DNA of 35,044 nt, taken from assembly GCA_013204595.1 (NCBI GenBank), contig JABMNK010000004.1, positions 1 through 35,044 of the forward strand, read 5' to 3'. The notes beneath the pieces are model-generated. The model worked only from the letters and a program-made list of their open reading frames with translations. It had not been told where the DNA came from and made no database searches. This DNA is from Flammeovirgaceae bacterium. GTDB taxonomy: Bacteria; Bacteroidota; Bacteroidia; Cytophagales; Cyclobacteriaceae. This document shows, piece by piece, positions 26,632 to 34,786 of the stretch (positions are counted from its first letter, which is position 1; every line of letters begins with the position of its first letter). A program made the translations under genes and the position numbers.

Positions 26632-27280
26632 AGATGTGGTAGCGGTTTTTGTAAAGAATTTGATCCCGGGAACGGTCAAAACACGTTTGGCCAAAGATCT
26701 TGGTATGGATTTGGCTATGGAGGTTTATAAAGAACTTGTCGGGATCACCGCCCAAGCAACTGATTTTGTCAAGGTAGATAAATGCGTTTACTATTCTGAA
26801 TATGTCGAATTGGAGGATCAATTTGACGATGAAAAATACAATAAACACATTCAAGAAGGAAAAGAATTGGGTCAGCGCATGCAAAATGCATTTTATGATG
26901 CGTTTGAGGCCGGTTATGACAAAATGATCTTAATTGGCAGCGACGTGCCAGACATCAGCAGCGAAATTATTGAAGCAGGCTTCAAGCAGCTCGATAAAAA
27001 TGATATCGTAATTGGCCCTTCTGAAGATGGTGGATTTTATTTGATTGGCATGAAAATCGCTCACGAAAATTTACTTTCACATCAAAATTATGGACATGAT
27101 GAGGTATTGGAAAATCTGTTAGAAGAAGTTGAAAGTAGGGACCTATCCGTGGCCAGATTGAAAGAATTGATAGATATAGATACTCAAGAGGACATGAAAA
27201 AAGCAGGTGTTGAAATTGTTTTTGAAGAAGATGAGGATCTCAATGAAGAATTTCGTGAAGAGAACGATAATGATTACTAA
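26624..27280 (+). CDS. TIGR04282/DUF2064-family nucleotidyl/glycosyltransferase-like protein
   Basis: The 218-residue protein is a small GT-A-fold enzyme of the family once named rSAM/selenodomain-associated transferase 1. Motifs are VKNLIPGTVKTRLAKDLG near residues 10-27, LIGSDVPDI with the metal-site Asp, and IGPSEDGGFYLIGM. The last 25 or so residues are very acidic, an extension without an obvious fold. Family members occur beside glycosyltransferases and, in some genomes, beside arsenosugar radical SAM genes; none of the latter is in this window. ATG 26624 overlaps the rhodanese gene by 8 bp. It is the last gene of the five-gene run. Confidence 0.85.
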   Translation: MSKDVVAVFVKNLIPGTVKTRLAKDLGMDLAMEVYKELVGITAQATDFVKVDKCVYYSEYVELEDQFDDEKYNKHIQEGKELGQRMQNAFYDAFEAGYDKMILIGSDVPDISSEIIEAGFKQLDKNDIVIGPSEDGGFYLIGMKIAHENLLSHQNYGHDEVLENLLEEVESRDLSVARLKELIDIDTQEDMKKAGVEIVFEEDEDLNEEFREENDNDY

Positions 27281-27373
27281 AAATGACTAATTGAAATTTG
27301 ATCTGCTAGATGTTTCTATCAAAATAAACAGTTGATTATGCTTTCCCAAGTTTGCTCATCTTAAACCTAATAA

Positions 27374-27922
27374 ATGGATTATTTATCGATCAAAGCGCTT
27401 CATATCATTTTTGTCATTACTTGGTTTGCTGGATTGTTCTATATACCAAGAATATTCATCTACCAAACTGAAGCTTTATCAAAGTCTGAGCCAGAAAGAA
27501 CCATCTTACAGAAACAGTTGGCCATGATGGCTAAAAGATTATGGTTCATCATCACTTGGCCTTCCGCAATCATTACTGCTTTTTTGGCTGGATCCTTACT
27601 TTATTTACAACCAGAATGGTTAGCGCTGCCTTTCATGCATTTAAAATTAAGTATCGTCGGGGTACTCTATCTTTACCATTTAAGTCTCCATCACGTTTAT
27701 CATCTCCTACAGCAAGGCATTGCAAAATATACTTCATTGCAATTACGTATCTGGAATGAGGTCTCTACGATTATATTGATTGCTGTAGTCTTTCTGATCG
27801 TCAAAAAAGACCAAATAAGCTGGATAGGGGGTATTATTGGGATTATAGGAATTGCCCTATTGCTCATGCTAGGAATTAGAATTTATAAAAGTATACGTGC
27901 AAAAAATGAAAAAAATTATTAA
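27374..27922 (+). CDS. hemJ: HemJ-type protoporphyrinogen oxidase
   Basis: HemJ oxidises protoporphyrinogen IX to protoporphyrin IX in the membrane during heme synthesis. The 182-residue protein has four to five helices and the family's KALHIIFVITWFAGLFYIPR near residues 7-26 with the conserved His. ITWPSAIITAFL, MHLKLSIVGVLYLYHLS with a conserved Lys, and LRIWNEVSTI follow. The C-terminus has one helix more than the shortest members. It overlaps sco1 (27906-27922) and precedes a cytochrome c gene, so heme synthesis and heme/copper protein functions are linked here. Confidence 0.9.
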   Translation: MDYLSIKALHIIFVITWFAGLFYIPRIFIYQTEALSKSEPERTILQKQLAMMAKRLWFIITWPSAIITAFLAGSLLYLQPEWLALPFMHLKLSIVGVLYLYHLSLHHVYHLLQQGIAKYTSLQLRIWNEVSTIILIAVVFLIVKKDQISWIGGIIGIIGIALLLMLGIRIYKSIRAKNEKNY

Positions 27923-28553
27923 TATAATCTGCTTGGGCTGCCTGCTATTGGCTTGTGAAAGCTATCAAGATAAATTTGATTTACCCGTTTTGGGAAGATC
28001 AGAAATAGTAGAACATTTCGAAAATGGCGTAATGGTTCAGGATACCATTCCACATACCGTGGCGAATTTTAGTTTTATAGATCAGGACAGTTCAGTCATT
28101 ACCAATGAAACTTTTGGAAATAAAATCTATGTTGCGGATTTTTTCTTCACGAGCTGCCCAACCATTTGTCCACAAATGCACAAGCAATTATATCGAGTAT
28201 ACGAAGCCTATCGAGAAGATCCCTCCGTTGGTATTCTCTCCCACACCATTGATCCTAGTCATGATACTGTAGCCGTTCTAGCCCATTATGCGGACCTATT
28301 AGACGTAAAAAGTGATCAATGGCATTTTGTCACTGGTCGAAAAAATGATCTTTATGAGATCAGCGAAACAAGTTATATGGTCGTCGCTAATGAAGATAGT
28401 AATGCACCCGGTGGTTACATTCATAGTGGCGCATTTTTGCTCGTTGACAAAGAGCGTCGAATCAGGGGTGTTTATGATGGGACCATTCCTAGTCAAGTGG
28501 ATCTTCTTATAAAAGATATTGAAAGATTATTGATTGCTTATGAAAATAAGTAA
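27906..28553 (+). CDS. sco1: SCO1/SenC copper chaperone lipoprotein
   Basis: SCO proteins deliver or reduce copper at the CuA site of cytochrome oxidase. From ATG 27906 the 215-residue protein has a lipoprotein signal with C17 in LLLAC and a thioredoxin-like domain. The copper motif is FFFTSCPTICPQM (CxxxC), and the distal His ligand is in GGYIHSGAFLLVD. A GTG three codons upstream (27897) is less likely. It overlaps hemJ at the front and the cytochrome c gene at the back (28540-28553), so the three are translationally coupled. No oxidase subunit is in the window. Confidence 0.92.
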   Translation: MKKIINIICLGCLLLACESYQDKFDLPVLGRSEIVEHFENGVMVQDTIPHTVANFSFIDQDSSVITNETFGNKIYVADFFFTSCPTICPQMHKQLYRVYEAYREDPSVGILSHTIDPSHDTVAVLAHYADLLDVKSDQWHFVTGRKNDLYEISETSYMVVANEDSNAPGGYIHSGAFLLVDKERRIRGVYDGTIPSQVDLLIKDIERLLIAYENK

Positions 28554-29001
28554 GTGTTACTTTTTTTTAATCTTATTACTGCTGTCATGTAATGCTACTC
28601 AAGAAGTAGCGGGCAGCTACATACCAAGTGAGTTAGATCAAAAAGAGCTCATAAAATACACCCAATACCTTGTTCAAGGCAAAATTTTGTACTTAGAACG
28701 TTGCGCCAATTGCCATCAAGAATCAGGGAAAGGTTTCAAAAGGCTATATCCACCCTTGGCCAAAGCTGATTACCTAATCAAAGCAGGTGATCGCGCAGCT
28801 TGTATTATCAAAAATGGGCTTAGTGGCCCTATTTTAGTGAATCAAATAACATTTAACCAGCCAATGCCCGCTCAAAATGATCTCTCAGCTATTGAAGTCG
28901 CGGAAATACTCACGTACATTGGCAATAGCTGGGGCAACGAAAATGGATTTTTTTCAGTTCAGCAGGTTGAAGATACCCTGTCACAATGCCCGGTTAATTA
29001 A
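28540..29001 (+). CDS. Lipoprotein c-type cytochrome
   Basis: From ATG 28540 the 153-residue protein has a lipoprotein signal (LLLSC, C17) and one class I cytochrome c domain. The heme motif CANCH is near residue 53, GKGFKRLYPPLAKADYL follows, and the axial Met is predicted in QPMPAQND. AEILTYIGNSWGN forms the last helix. It is an envelope electron carrier, possibly to a terminal oxidase served by the SCO protein. The 3' end overlaps the convergent lipoprotein gene by 21 bp. Confidence 0.9.
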   Translation: MKISKCYFFLILLLLSCNATQEVAGSYIPSELDQKELIKYTQYLVQGKILYLERCANCHQESGKGFKRLYPPLAKADYLIKAGDRAACIIKNGLSGPILVNQITFNQPMPAQNDLSAIEVAEILTYIGNSWGNENGFFSVQQVEDTLSQCPVN

Positions 29002-29382
29002 GTATTTTTTTGCCTCTTCAAGACTCGTAGTCATCAATAATTGAACTTGCTCAATTCCCTGCTTTTGAGTTAGTAAATACTGCTCTTTTTCCTGCTCCGT
29101 ACCCTCAAAATTGACTTTAAAATTGCGCATCCAATCCATCATATATTCATTGGCTTCTGCGATCGCTTCGGCATGGCGTAAGAACAACGCTGAATCGGGT
29201 GAATTTAATGCCTCGGCCCTTAACTTTTTTTCCCATTTATAGAGCTCGCCCATTTTTGGCATTAATCTATCATGTACCTCCATGATTTCTAGATTAAGTT
29301 TTTCTGAATGACTTGCGGATGGTTGGCCACAACACACCAGCATTAGAACCATTAAAGGGTAAAATAAGTTATTAATATTCAT
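28981..29382 (-). CDS. Small helical lipoprotein of unknown function
   Basis: The 133-residue protein starts with a hydrophobic signal ending in LMLVCCG, a probable lipidation site. The rest is nearly all charged alpha-helix, with many Glu, Lys and Met residues, for example EIMEVHDRLMPKMGELYKWEKKL. Similar small helical lipoproteins occur in Bacteroidota, but I do not recognise a characterised family. It converges on and overlaps the cytochrome c gene, so transcripts from the two strands would collide. No function is proposed. Confidence 0.65.
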   Translation of the reverse strand: MNINNLFYPLMVLMLVCCGQPSASHSEKLNLEIMEVHDRLMPKMGELYKWEKKLRAEALNSPDSALFLRHAEAIAEANEYMMDWMRNFKVNFEGTEQEKEQYLLTQKQGIEQVQLLMTTSLEEAKKYLINRAL

Positions 29383-29724
29383 TTTAACTTCACCTACAGT
29401 ATCTGGTAAAATTACCTAAGTTGAAATAAGAATAAGAATAAATTTGCTGATATTCTTTACTTACCAAAGCTTCAATCGGAAGACAATAATTCGATCAAAG
29501 GACCGTGTTATTGAGCAATAAAGATAAATTAGATTCAATTGATCATGTAATTGTTTCGTTATGCGCATTTCAAAATAAATAATGCTCATCAAGCACTAGC
29601 ATGCTTGTTTGAATGATAAATGCTCTTCATTACTGTAAATAACAATTATCTTACCCTGGATTTTATTGGAAAAATTTGAGGGGCAATGGAATAAGAGAGG
29701 GGAACCTATTCTATTGATCCATTT
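29383..29724. other. Intergenic region of about 340 bp, no gene seen
   Basis: This gap lies between a minus-strand lipoprotein gene and the plus-strand glutaminyl cyclotransferase gene and should hold both promoters. On the minus strand TAATTTTA (near 29405-29415) is one mismatch from the -7 consensus. A 6-bp inverted repeat, CAAGCA (29590-29595) with TGCTTG (29602-29607), is the only small hairpin noticed. No coding frame or RNA gene was recognised. Confidence 0.5.
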
Positions 29725-30870
29725 ATGAGAAATAACCTGACATGTTTTAATGATATTCTATTTTCAGTACAACTAATTTCAAAAATGATCAAATACAAGC
29801 CCAGCTTCACTCTAGTCAAAAGAGCCGTCATAGTGCTATTCGTGATCGCAAGTTGCCAACCTAAAAAGGTTCAAAATAAACTTCCACAAAATTCCCTTCG
29901 GATACGAAAAGAAATTGAATTGGTCGAACCCCGAGCAGGCACCTCTTTTTCGGTGGATTCCGAGATAACCTTCACATTATCCAGTAGAAATCAAACAAAA
30001 ATTGATTCAATTAAAATTGAAGACGCTTCAACGATAGAAACTGTATACCTAAATACCTTTAAATGGAAGTCCAAGACAACACGCACAGGTGTCCCACAAA
30101 TCACCCTTACAGCCTATTTCAATGGCGTTGCAGAAAAGTTGTATCCAAAAATCACCTTATTATCCGATATAGTCCCGGATAGATATACATTCAAGTTGTT
30201 GAATACATTTCCGCATAATGACAAAAATTACACCCAGGGATTGTTTTTTGAAAAGGGCACACTGTATGAAAGTACTGGGCAAAAAGGCAATAGCACTATT
30301 GGGCAATATGATTTCAAATCAGGTGAGGCCAAAAAGATCAGCAATCTTGATAAAAAATATTTCGGAGAAGGCGCCACATCCTGGAACGATAAAATTTACC
30401 AAATCACCTGGGAATCTCAAATTGCCTTTGCTTATGATCTCGAATTAAATCGACTACAGACATTCAATTATTCCGGTGAAGGCTGGGGACTTGCCACCTG
30501 GGGTGATACCTTAGTCATGAGTGATGGAACAGAAAATATTTATTTATTAAATCCCCAAGATTTCTCACAAATAGATCAACTCGAGACCTACGATCAAGAA
30601 CGAAAATTGAATTTTTTAAATGAATTGGAAATAATCGGCAATGATCTTTATGCCAATATATATACGATGGCTGAGGATAAAATTGTAATTATTGATTTGA
30701 TGAGTGGTCGACTGAAGGGCATCATCGATTTGACAGGCTTAATTGATCGATCCAAGTACTCCGGAATTGATCATGTCTTAAATGGAATAGCCTTCAGCGG
30801 TGGTCATCTCTTTGTGACCGCCAAATGGCATCCAGAAATTTATGAGATTGAATTGAGCAAAATGAAGTGA
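29725..30870 (+). CDS. Glutaminyl-peptide cyclotransferase, lipoprotein
   Basis: This plant/bacterial-type glutamine cyclotransferase converts N-terminal Gln to pyroglutamate. An N-terminal Ig-like segment (about residues 65-150) is followed by a five-bladed propeller with family motifs: FPHNDKNYTQGLFFEKGTLYEST, YFGEGATSWNDKIYQITW, GEGWGLATWGDTLVMSDGT, LNELEIIGNDLYANI and LNGIAFSGGHLFVTAKWHPEIYEI. Two starts are possible. The ATG at 29785 gives a standard lipoprotein signal ending in VIASC with C24, and is the likelier one. The ATG at 29725 adds 20 residues before it. Neither has a Shine-Dalgarno sequence. The protein would sit in the envelope. Confidence 0.88.
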   Translation: MRNNLTCFNDILFSVQLISKMIKYKPSFTLVKRAVIVLFVIASCQPKKVQNKLPQNSLRIRKEIELVEPRAGTSFSVDSEITFTLSSRNQTKIDSIKIEDASTIETVYLNTFKWKSKTTRTGVPQITLTAYFNGVAEKLYPKITLLSDIVPDRYTFKLLNTFPHNDKNYTQGLFFEKGTLYESTGQKGNSTIGQYDFKSGEAKKISNLDKKYFGEGATSWNDKIYQITWESQIAFAYDLELNRLQTFNYSGEGWGLATWGDTLVMSDGTENIYLLNPQDFSQIDQLETYDQERKLNFLNELEIIGNDLYANIYTMAEDKIVIIDLMSGRLKGIIDLTGLIDRSKYSGIDHVLNGIAFSGGHLFVTAKWHPEIYEIELSKMK

Positions 30871-31171
30871 TTTATTCAGGGTCCTACTAGGTCCGATAAA
30901 AGCAACAGACGATCTGACAAGAAAATCATAGAAAAACCATTCGTGGTAGAGAAGATATTGCTCAAGTAACTCTCAGCGTTACGAACAAAATCAATTAAAT
31001 GATTAAAAAAATTCTATTAAAGAGCGATTTTATTCCTTATTATATTCTTAAATAGCACTATTTATATAAAAAATATAAATATTCATAGAATAATTACTTT
31101 TTACTAGCGTTTTTAGCCATGTACTAGTTTATACATAGTACCTTTGATTATATATTTCAGAGGCATTACTT
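30871..31171. other. Intergenic region of about 300 bp before padR
   Basis: The gap is AT-rich and contains no credible coding frame. Its only structured part is the palindromic element and -7 box directly before padR (31119-31146). The first 100 bases after the cyclotransferase stop show no convincing terminator. Confidence 0.5.
31119..31146 (+). promoter_or_regulatory. Putative PadR operator overlapping a -7 box
   Basis: Two nested inverted repeats occur here: GTACTA (31121-31126) with TAGTAC (31136-31141), and ATGTA (31119-31123) with TACAT (31132-31136). PadR-type regulators often bind ATGT/ACAT dyads. TACCTTTG at 31139-31146 fits the TAnnTTTG -7 consensus and overlaps the right arm, so binding would block transcription of padR and the gene coupled to it. 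Confidence 0.5.
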
Positions 31172-31519
31172 ATGAACATTGAAAATACACTAGTACAAAT
31201 GCGAAAAGGAATTCTCGAATTCTGTATCCTACATATTATTTCAAGAGGGGAAGTATATGCAACCGACATGCTTGAAGAACTCACTGCCGCGAAAATAATG
31301 GTCGTGGAGGGAACCCTTTACCCCCTGTTGACTAGGCTGCGAAAGGCAGACTTGGTTACTTATAAATGGGTAGAATCAAGCGCTGGGCCTCCGCGTAAAT
31401 ACTTTATGATCACCCCATCAGGAACTGAATTTCTTAATACCTTAAATGCTACTTGGATGGAACTATCATCATCAACCCAACAAATTATATCGTTGGATTC
31501 AAACGAAAAAAAGAAATGA
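31172..31519 (+). CDS. PadR-family transcriptional regulator
   Basis: The 115-residue protein is a small (PadR-s2 type) winged-helix regulator: MRKGILEFCILHIIS, ATDMLEELTAAKIMVVEGTLYPLLTRLRKADLV and SAGPPRKYFMITPSGTEFL cover the DNA-binding domain. The C-terminal dimer helix is short. A probable operator overlaps its own promoter. Its stop overlaps the ATG of the PspC protein gene (ATGA at 31516-31519), making an autoregulated two-gene unit in which the membrane protein is the main target. The signal it senses is unknown. Confidence 0.9.
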   Translation: MNIENTLVQMRKGILEFCILHIISRGEVYATDMLEELTAAKIMVVEGTLYPLLTRLRKADLVTYKWVESSAGPPRKYFMITPSGTEFLNTLNATWMELSSSTQQIISLDSNEKKK

Positions 31520-34008
31520 AAAAAAATATCAGCATCAATATAAGTGGCATAAATTTCCATATAGAAGAAGATGGATTTATTCGCCTGGAGCAATACTTAA
31601 AATCAATCAATCAATATTTCTCAACTTTTGAGGACCGTGAAGAAATCATCAACGATATCGAAAATCGTATTGCTGAAATCTTTATGAGTAAAATGACAAC
31701 AGGTAATCAAACAATTACCCTCCTTGATATAGAATCACTCGTCAATACCATGGGAACAGTAACCGACTTTCAGGCATCGCTTGAAGACAGTACGGATGGC
31801 GAAAACCCAAAAGAATCAAATCATCAAGACCCTATTGATAGCCCTCAAAGTGATCCTGAGACGGGTAAACGAAGGCTTTATCGCAATACTAAACATAGAG
31901 TATTAGGTGGCGTCGCGAGTGGCCTCGCCAATTATTTTAAAATTGATCCGATTTGGATCCGTTTATTGATACTAGGATTTTTCTTTAATGTACTGTTTTG
32001 GGGATTAACCAGTACTACATTCGTCGCGTACATCATCCTTTGGATTATCCTTCCAGAAGATCCTTTTGAGGAAGAAAAAAATATTCGTAAACTCTATAGA
32101 AATAATGAGAATCGTGTGATTGGAGGAGTGAGCTCCGGCATTGCTGCTTATTTTGGCATTGACACGACGGTCATTAGGCTTCTTTTTATCATCAGTATTT
32201 TCTTGGGAGGATCAGGCGTTATTTTATACTTCTTACTATGGATTATCATACCTGAAGCACACTCTATTACCGAAAAAATGCAAATGCAGGGTGAGCCAGT
32301 GACGCTTTCAAATATCGAATCCAATCTTAAAAAAAAACTAAACATTAAAACTGAAGATGAAAATGTCTTTATCAAGATAATCTTGATTCCTTTCAGAATA
32401 GTGGCTTTGGCACTAGAAACTGTTGCTAAACTTTTGGGGCCCTTATTTAAATTTCTCGTTGAAGCCATTCGTATTTTCATCGGACTCGTAATTACTGGTA
32501 CCGGGCTGTCACTAAGTATCCTAGTTTTCAGCTTACTTTTTTTCTTCATTGGCATCCATACTTCATGGACAGATTTACCGTTTTTTGACGCCTTCCCGAC
32601 TGAACTGATTAGCGATTCGATTAATGGCTGGGCCATCGCTTCTTTCTTTATGGTTTTAATTATTCCAGCCCTATTATTCATTTTTTTGGGTATTACCATG
32701 ATACTCAAGAGAAGCATTATCAATGCTTACATCGGATGGGGGTTCTTTGGGCTCTGGATACTCGCAATCATCGGCATTAGTGCCTTTGTGCCTAACGCCA
32801 TCCTTAATTTTCTCTCTGAAAACAGCATTCGTAAAGAACGAATTTTCCAACCAACCTTAGGAATCCCAACTTTGAAATTGCGCGACGACCATCCCTTTGG
32901 TAATAAAGTAAATATAAACTTTGATCGAGTCAGTCTTCGCCTACTTGGCCATCAAGACAGCTCCTATCTCTTGGTCACCAAAATTGAATCCCGTGGAAAA
33001 AATCGAGAGGACGCCCGCAAAAGTGCAGACGCAGTTTCCTATCAAGTCACACAAACAGATGATGACTTTATTTTCGATACTGACTTACAATTTGAAAAAG
33101 CTAGTTTCCGGTTTCAAGAGGCTCAAGTCACCTTATATGTCCCCTATGATCAAATATTTAGAATGGAAGCGACATTGGCTGACATTCTATCTAATACCCT
33201 TAGTCCTTATGGTTACAGATCATCGCAAATGGAAGGAAACGATTGGGTTTTCGATACCCAAGGCCTTCATTGTATCACCTGTCCTGATACGTCTGATCCT
33301 ACCAACGAAGATGATTCTACCCTACCCGATCAAGAAACAGTTAATTTACATCATACAAAAGATTGGGAAGACCTTAAAGACGATCCGCTAATCTATAAAT
33401 TTGAAGATTTCAGCGACATCGAAATCTCTGGTCATTTGAAGGTGATTATTGAAGCGTCTAATCACTATTATGTCGGGCTAAAAGGTGAAAATACCGATGA
33501 GGTGTTCCTCAAGATGCAAGGTAAAAAACTTAAAATAAGTACTGATTCCGAAGATAGTTGGTCGGGGCTATTAGATGGAACTGAGCCTATCAGTTACTTA
33601 TTAATTCAGACGCCATCTCTCGAAAACATCGAATTTTCAGGTGGTGTAATAGGAGAAGTGGCAGGTTTTAAAGGTGACAAACTTGAAATCAGCCTAAATG
33701 GAGGCTCTGAAATTGATGCTGATCTAGCTTTCGAATTCCTAGAAATTTATCTGGTTGGCGCATCTCATTTGAAACTTACTGGGTCAGGTAAGGAATTGGA
33801 ATCCAAGGTTGTAGGTGCTTCAAAACTATCTGCACTTAACTATCACGCGGCCCGCACAATGGTTACTGCAAATGGCGCCTCAACTGCCTATGTCTATGGC
33901 TCTGATAAAATTGAGATTAAAGCATCCGGAGTCAGTAAGGTATTTTATGAAGGCACTAACAACACAACCATAGATAATAATGGGTTGAGTACAGTAAAGA
34001 AAAGATAA
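31516..34008 (+). CDS. Membrane protein with two PspC domains and a DUF2807 (GIN) C-terminus
   Basis: From ATG 31516 the 830-residue protein has an N-terminal cytosolic segment (about 1-95) and a first PspC domain (RLYRNTKHRVLGGVASGLANYF and a helix pair ending ILWIILPED). A second PspC domain follows (KLYRNNENRVIGGVSSGIAAYF, ending LLWIIIPEA), then about four further membrane helices (about 300-440). A soluble region comes next, and finally a beta-helical DUF2807 domain (about 640-825) rich in S/G-G-x turns such as LNGGSEIDADL and VGASKLSAL. PspC links to envelope stress signalling; DUF2807 is an extracytoplasmic head of unknown ligand. The in-frame ATG at 31453 lies within padR and is rejected in favour of the ATGA overlap. 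Confidence 0.88.
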   Translation: MKKNISINISGINFHIEEDGFIRLEQYLKSINQYFSTFEDREEIINDIENRIAEIFMSKMTTGNQTITLLDIESLVNTMGTVTDFQASLEDSTDGENPKESNHQDPIDSPQSDPETGKRRLYRNTKHRVLGGVASGLANYFKIDPIWIRLLILGFFFNVLFWGLTSTTFVAYIILWIILPEDPFEEEKNIRKLYRNNENRVIGGVSSGIAAYFGIDTTVIRLLFIISIFLGGSGVILYFLLWIIIPEAHSITEKMQMQGEPVTLSNIESNLKKKLNIKTEDENVFIKIILIPFRIVALALETVAKLLGPLFKFLVEAIRIFIGLVITGTGLSLSILVFSLLFFFIGIHTSWTDLPFFDAFPTELISDSINGWAIASFFMVLIIPALLFIFLGITMILKRSIINAYIGWGFFGLWILAIIGISAFVPNAILNFLSENSIRKERIFQPTLGIPTLKLRDDHPFGNKVNINFDRVSLRLLGHQDSSYLLVTKIESRGKNREDARKSADAVSYQVTQTDDDFIFDTDLQFEKASFRFQEAQVTLYVPYDQIFRMEATLADILSNTLSPYGYRSSQMEGNDWVFDTQGLHCITCPDTSDPTNEDDSTLPDQETVNLHHTKDWEDLKDDPLIYKFEDFSDIEISGHLKVIIEASNHYYVGLKGENTDEVFLKMQGKKLKISTDSEDSWSGLLDGTEPISYLLIQTPSLENIEFSGGVIGEVAGFKGDKLEISLNGGSEIDADLAFEFLEIYLVGASHLKLTGSGKELESKVVGASKLSALNYHAARTMVTANGASTAYVYGSDKIEIKASGVSKVFYEGTNNTTIDNNGLSTVKKR

Positions 34009-34076
34009 AAATTATTGGCATAGAAAGGTAACCTATACAGAAAAAATCCGAGCCATAATTAAGCGTTCTACACAAA

Positions 34077-34700
34077 ATGATTACAGATAATTCAGTAAAA
34101 ACCCTAGCGTTTTCAGAAAAAGCGCAACAAGATTTCAGGCTAATCGACCAAGCGGTAAGCTATGGAGATGAGCGAGCGTATGACCAGTTAATGTCTCGAT
34201 ACAAAAAGTCAGTCTATCATATGATACTAAAAATGGTACGCAATCCTGAAGACGCCGAAGATCTCACACTAGAGTCGTTTGGAAAGACTTTTAAAAATTT
34301 AGATCGGTTTAAGAAAGATTACACATTTACTACCTGGATATTTCGAATTGCGACCAACCATACCATCGACTTTATTAGGAAAAAAAGACTTAACACACTT
34401 AGCCTGAATAACACACTTAACCCCGAGTCAGACATGTCATTTAGCTTAGATGTTCGAGATACTTGTTTGACTCCGGATCAGTCGATAATCAATGATCAAA
34501 AAATCGCACTCGTACAGATATATGTCAAAAAATTACCAATAAAATACAGACAGCTAGTCCACCTCAGGTATTTTGATGAACTTTCTCTTCACGAAATTTC
34601 GTGCAAACTAGACACGCCCCTTGGTACCATTAAAGCACAATTACATAGGTCAAGGGAATTAATGCATCAGTTAATGAAAATCCATCTGCATCATATTTGA
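34077..34700 (+). CDS. ECF-type RNA polymerase sigma factor
   Basis: The 207-residue protein has region 2 (YKKSVYHMILKMVRNPEDAEDLTLESFGKTF, then FTTWIFRIATNHTIDFIRKKR, about residues 42-105). Region 4 is LPIKYRQLVHLRYFDELSLHEISCKLDTPLGTIKAQLHRSRELM (about 155-200). A longer linker than usual (about 106-150) separates them, and about 35 residues precede region 2. No anti-sigma gene is adjacent; the PspC/DUF2807 protein gene ends 68 bp upstream, so an envelope-stress link is possible but unproven. Start ATG at 34077 is not preceded by a Shine-Dalgarno sequence. Confidence 0.92.
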   Translation: MITDNSVKTLAFSEKAQQDFRLIDQAVSYGDERAYDQLMSRYKKSVYHMILKMVRNPEDAEDLTLESFGKTFKNLDRFKKDYTFTTWIFRIATNHTIDFIRKKRLNTLSLNNTLNPESDMSFSLDVRDTCLTPDQSIINDQKIALVQIYVKKLPIKYRQLVHLRYFDELSLHEISCKLDTPLGTIKAQLHRSRELMHQLMKIHLHHI

Positions 34701-34786
34701 GCCTCCATCATTGGCCCACCCTCATTAATACTAAGTCAAAATAATTTTAAAAATTGACTCAAAAATTTTCCTTGAATGATGATTAA

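Noticed and set aside
32148-32723. 191-codon minus-strand frame inside the PspC-DUF2807 gene.
   Set aside because: Antisense to well-supported membrane helices; rich in Met, Ile and Lys with no domain.
34734-34759. AGTCAA/TTGACT inverted repeat between the convergent sigma factor and ettA genes.
   Set aside because: Only 6 bp, AT-rich loop and no proper T-run on either strand, so not called as a terminator.
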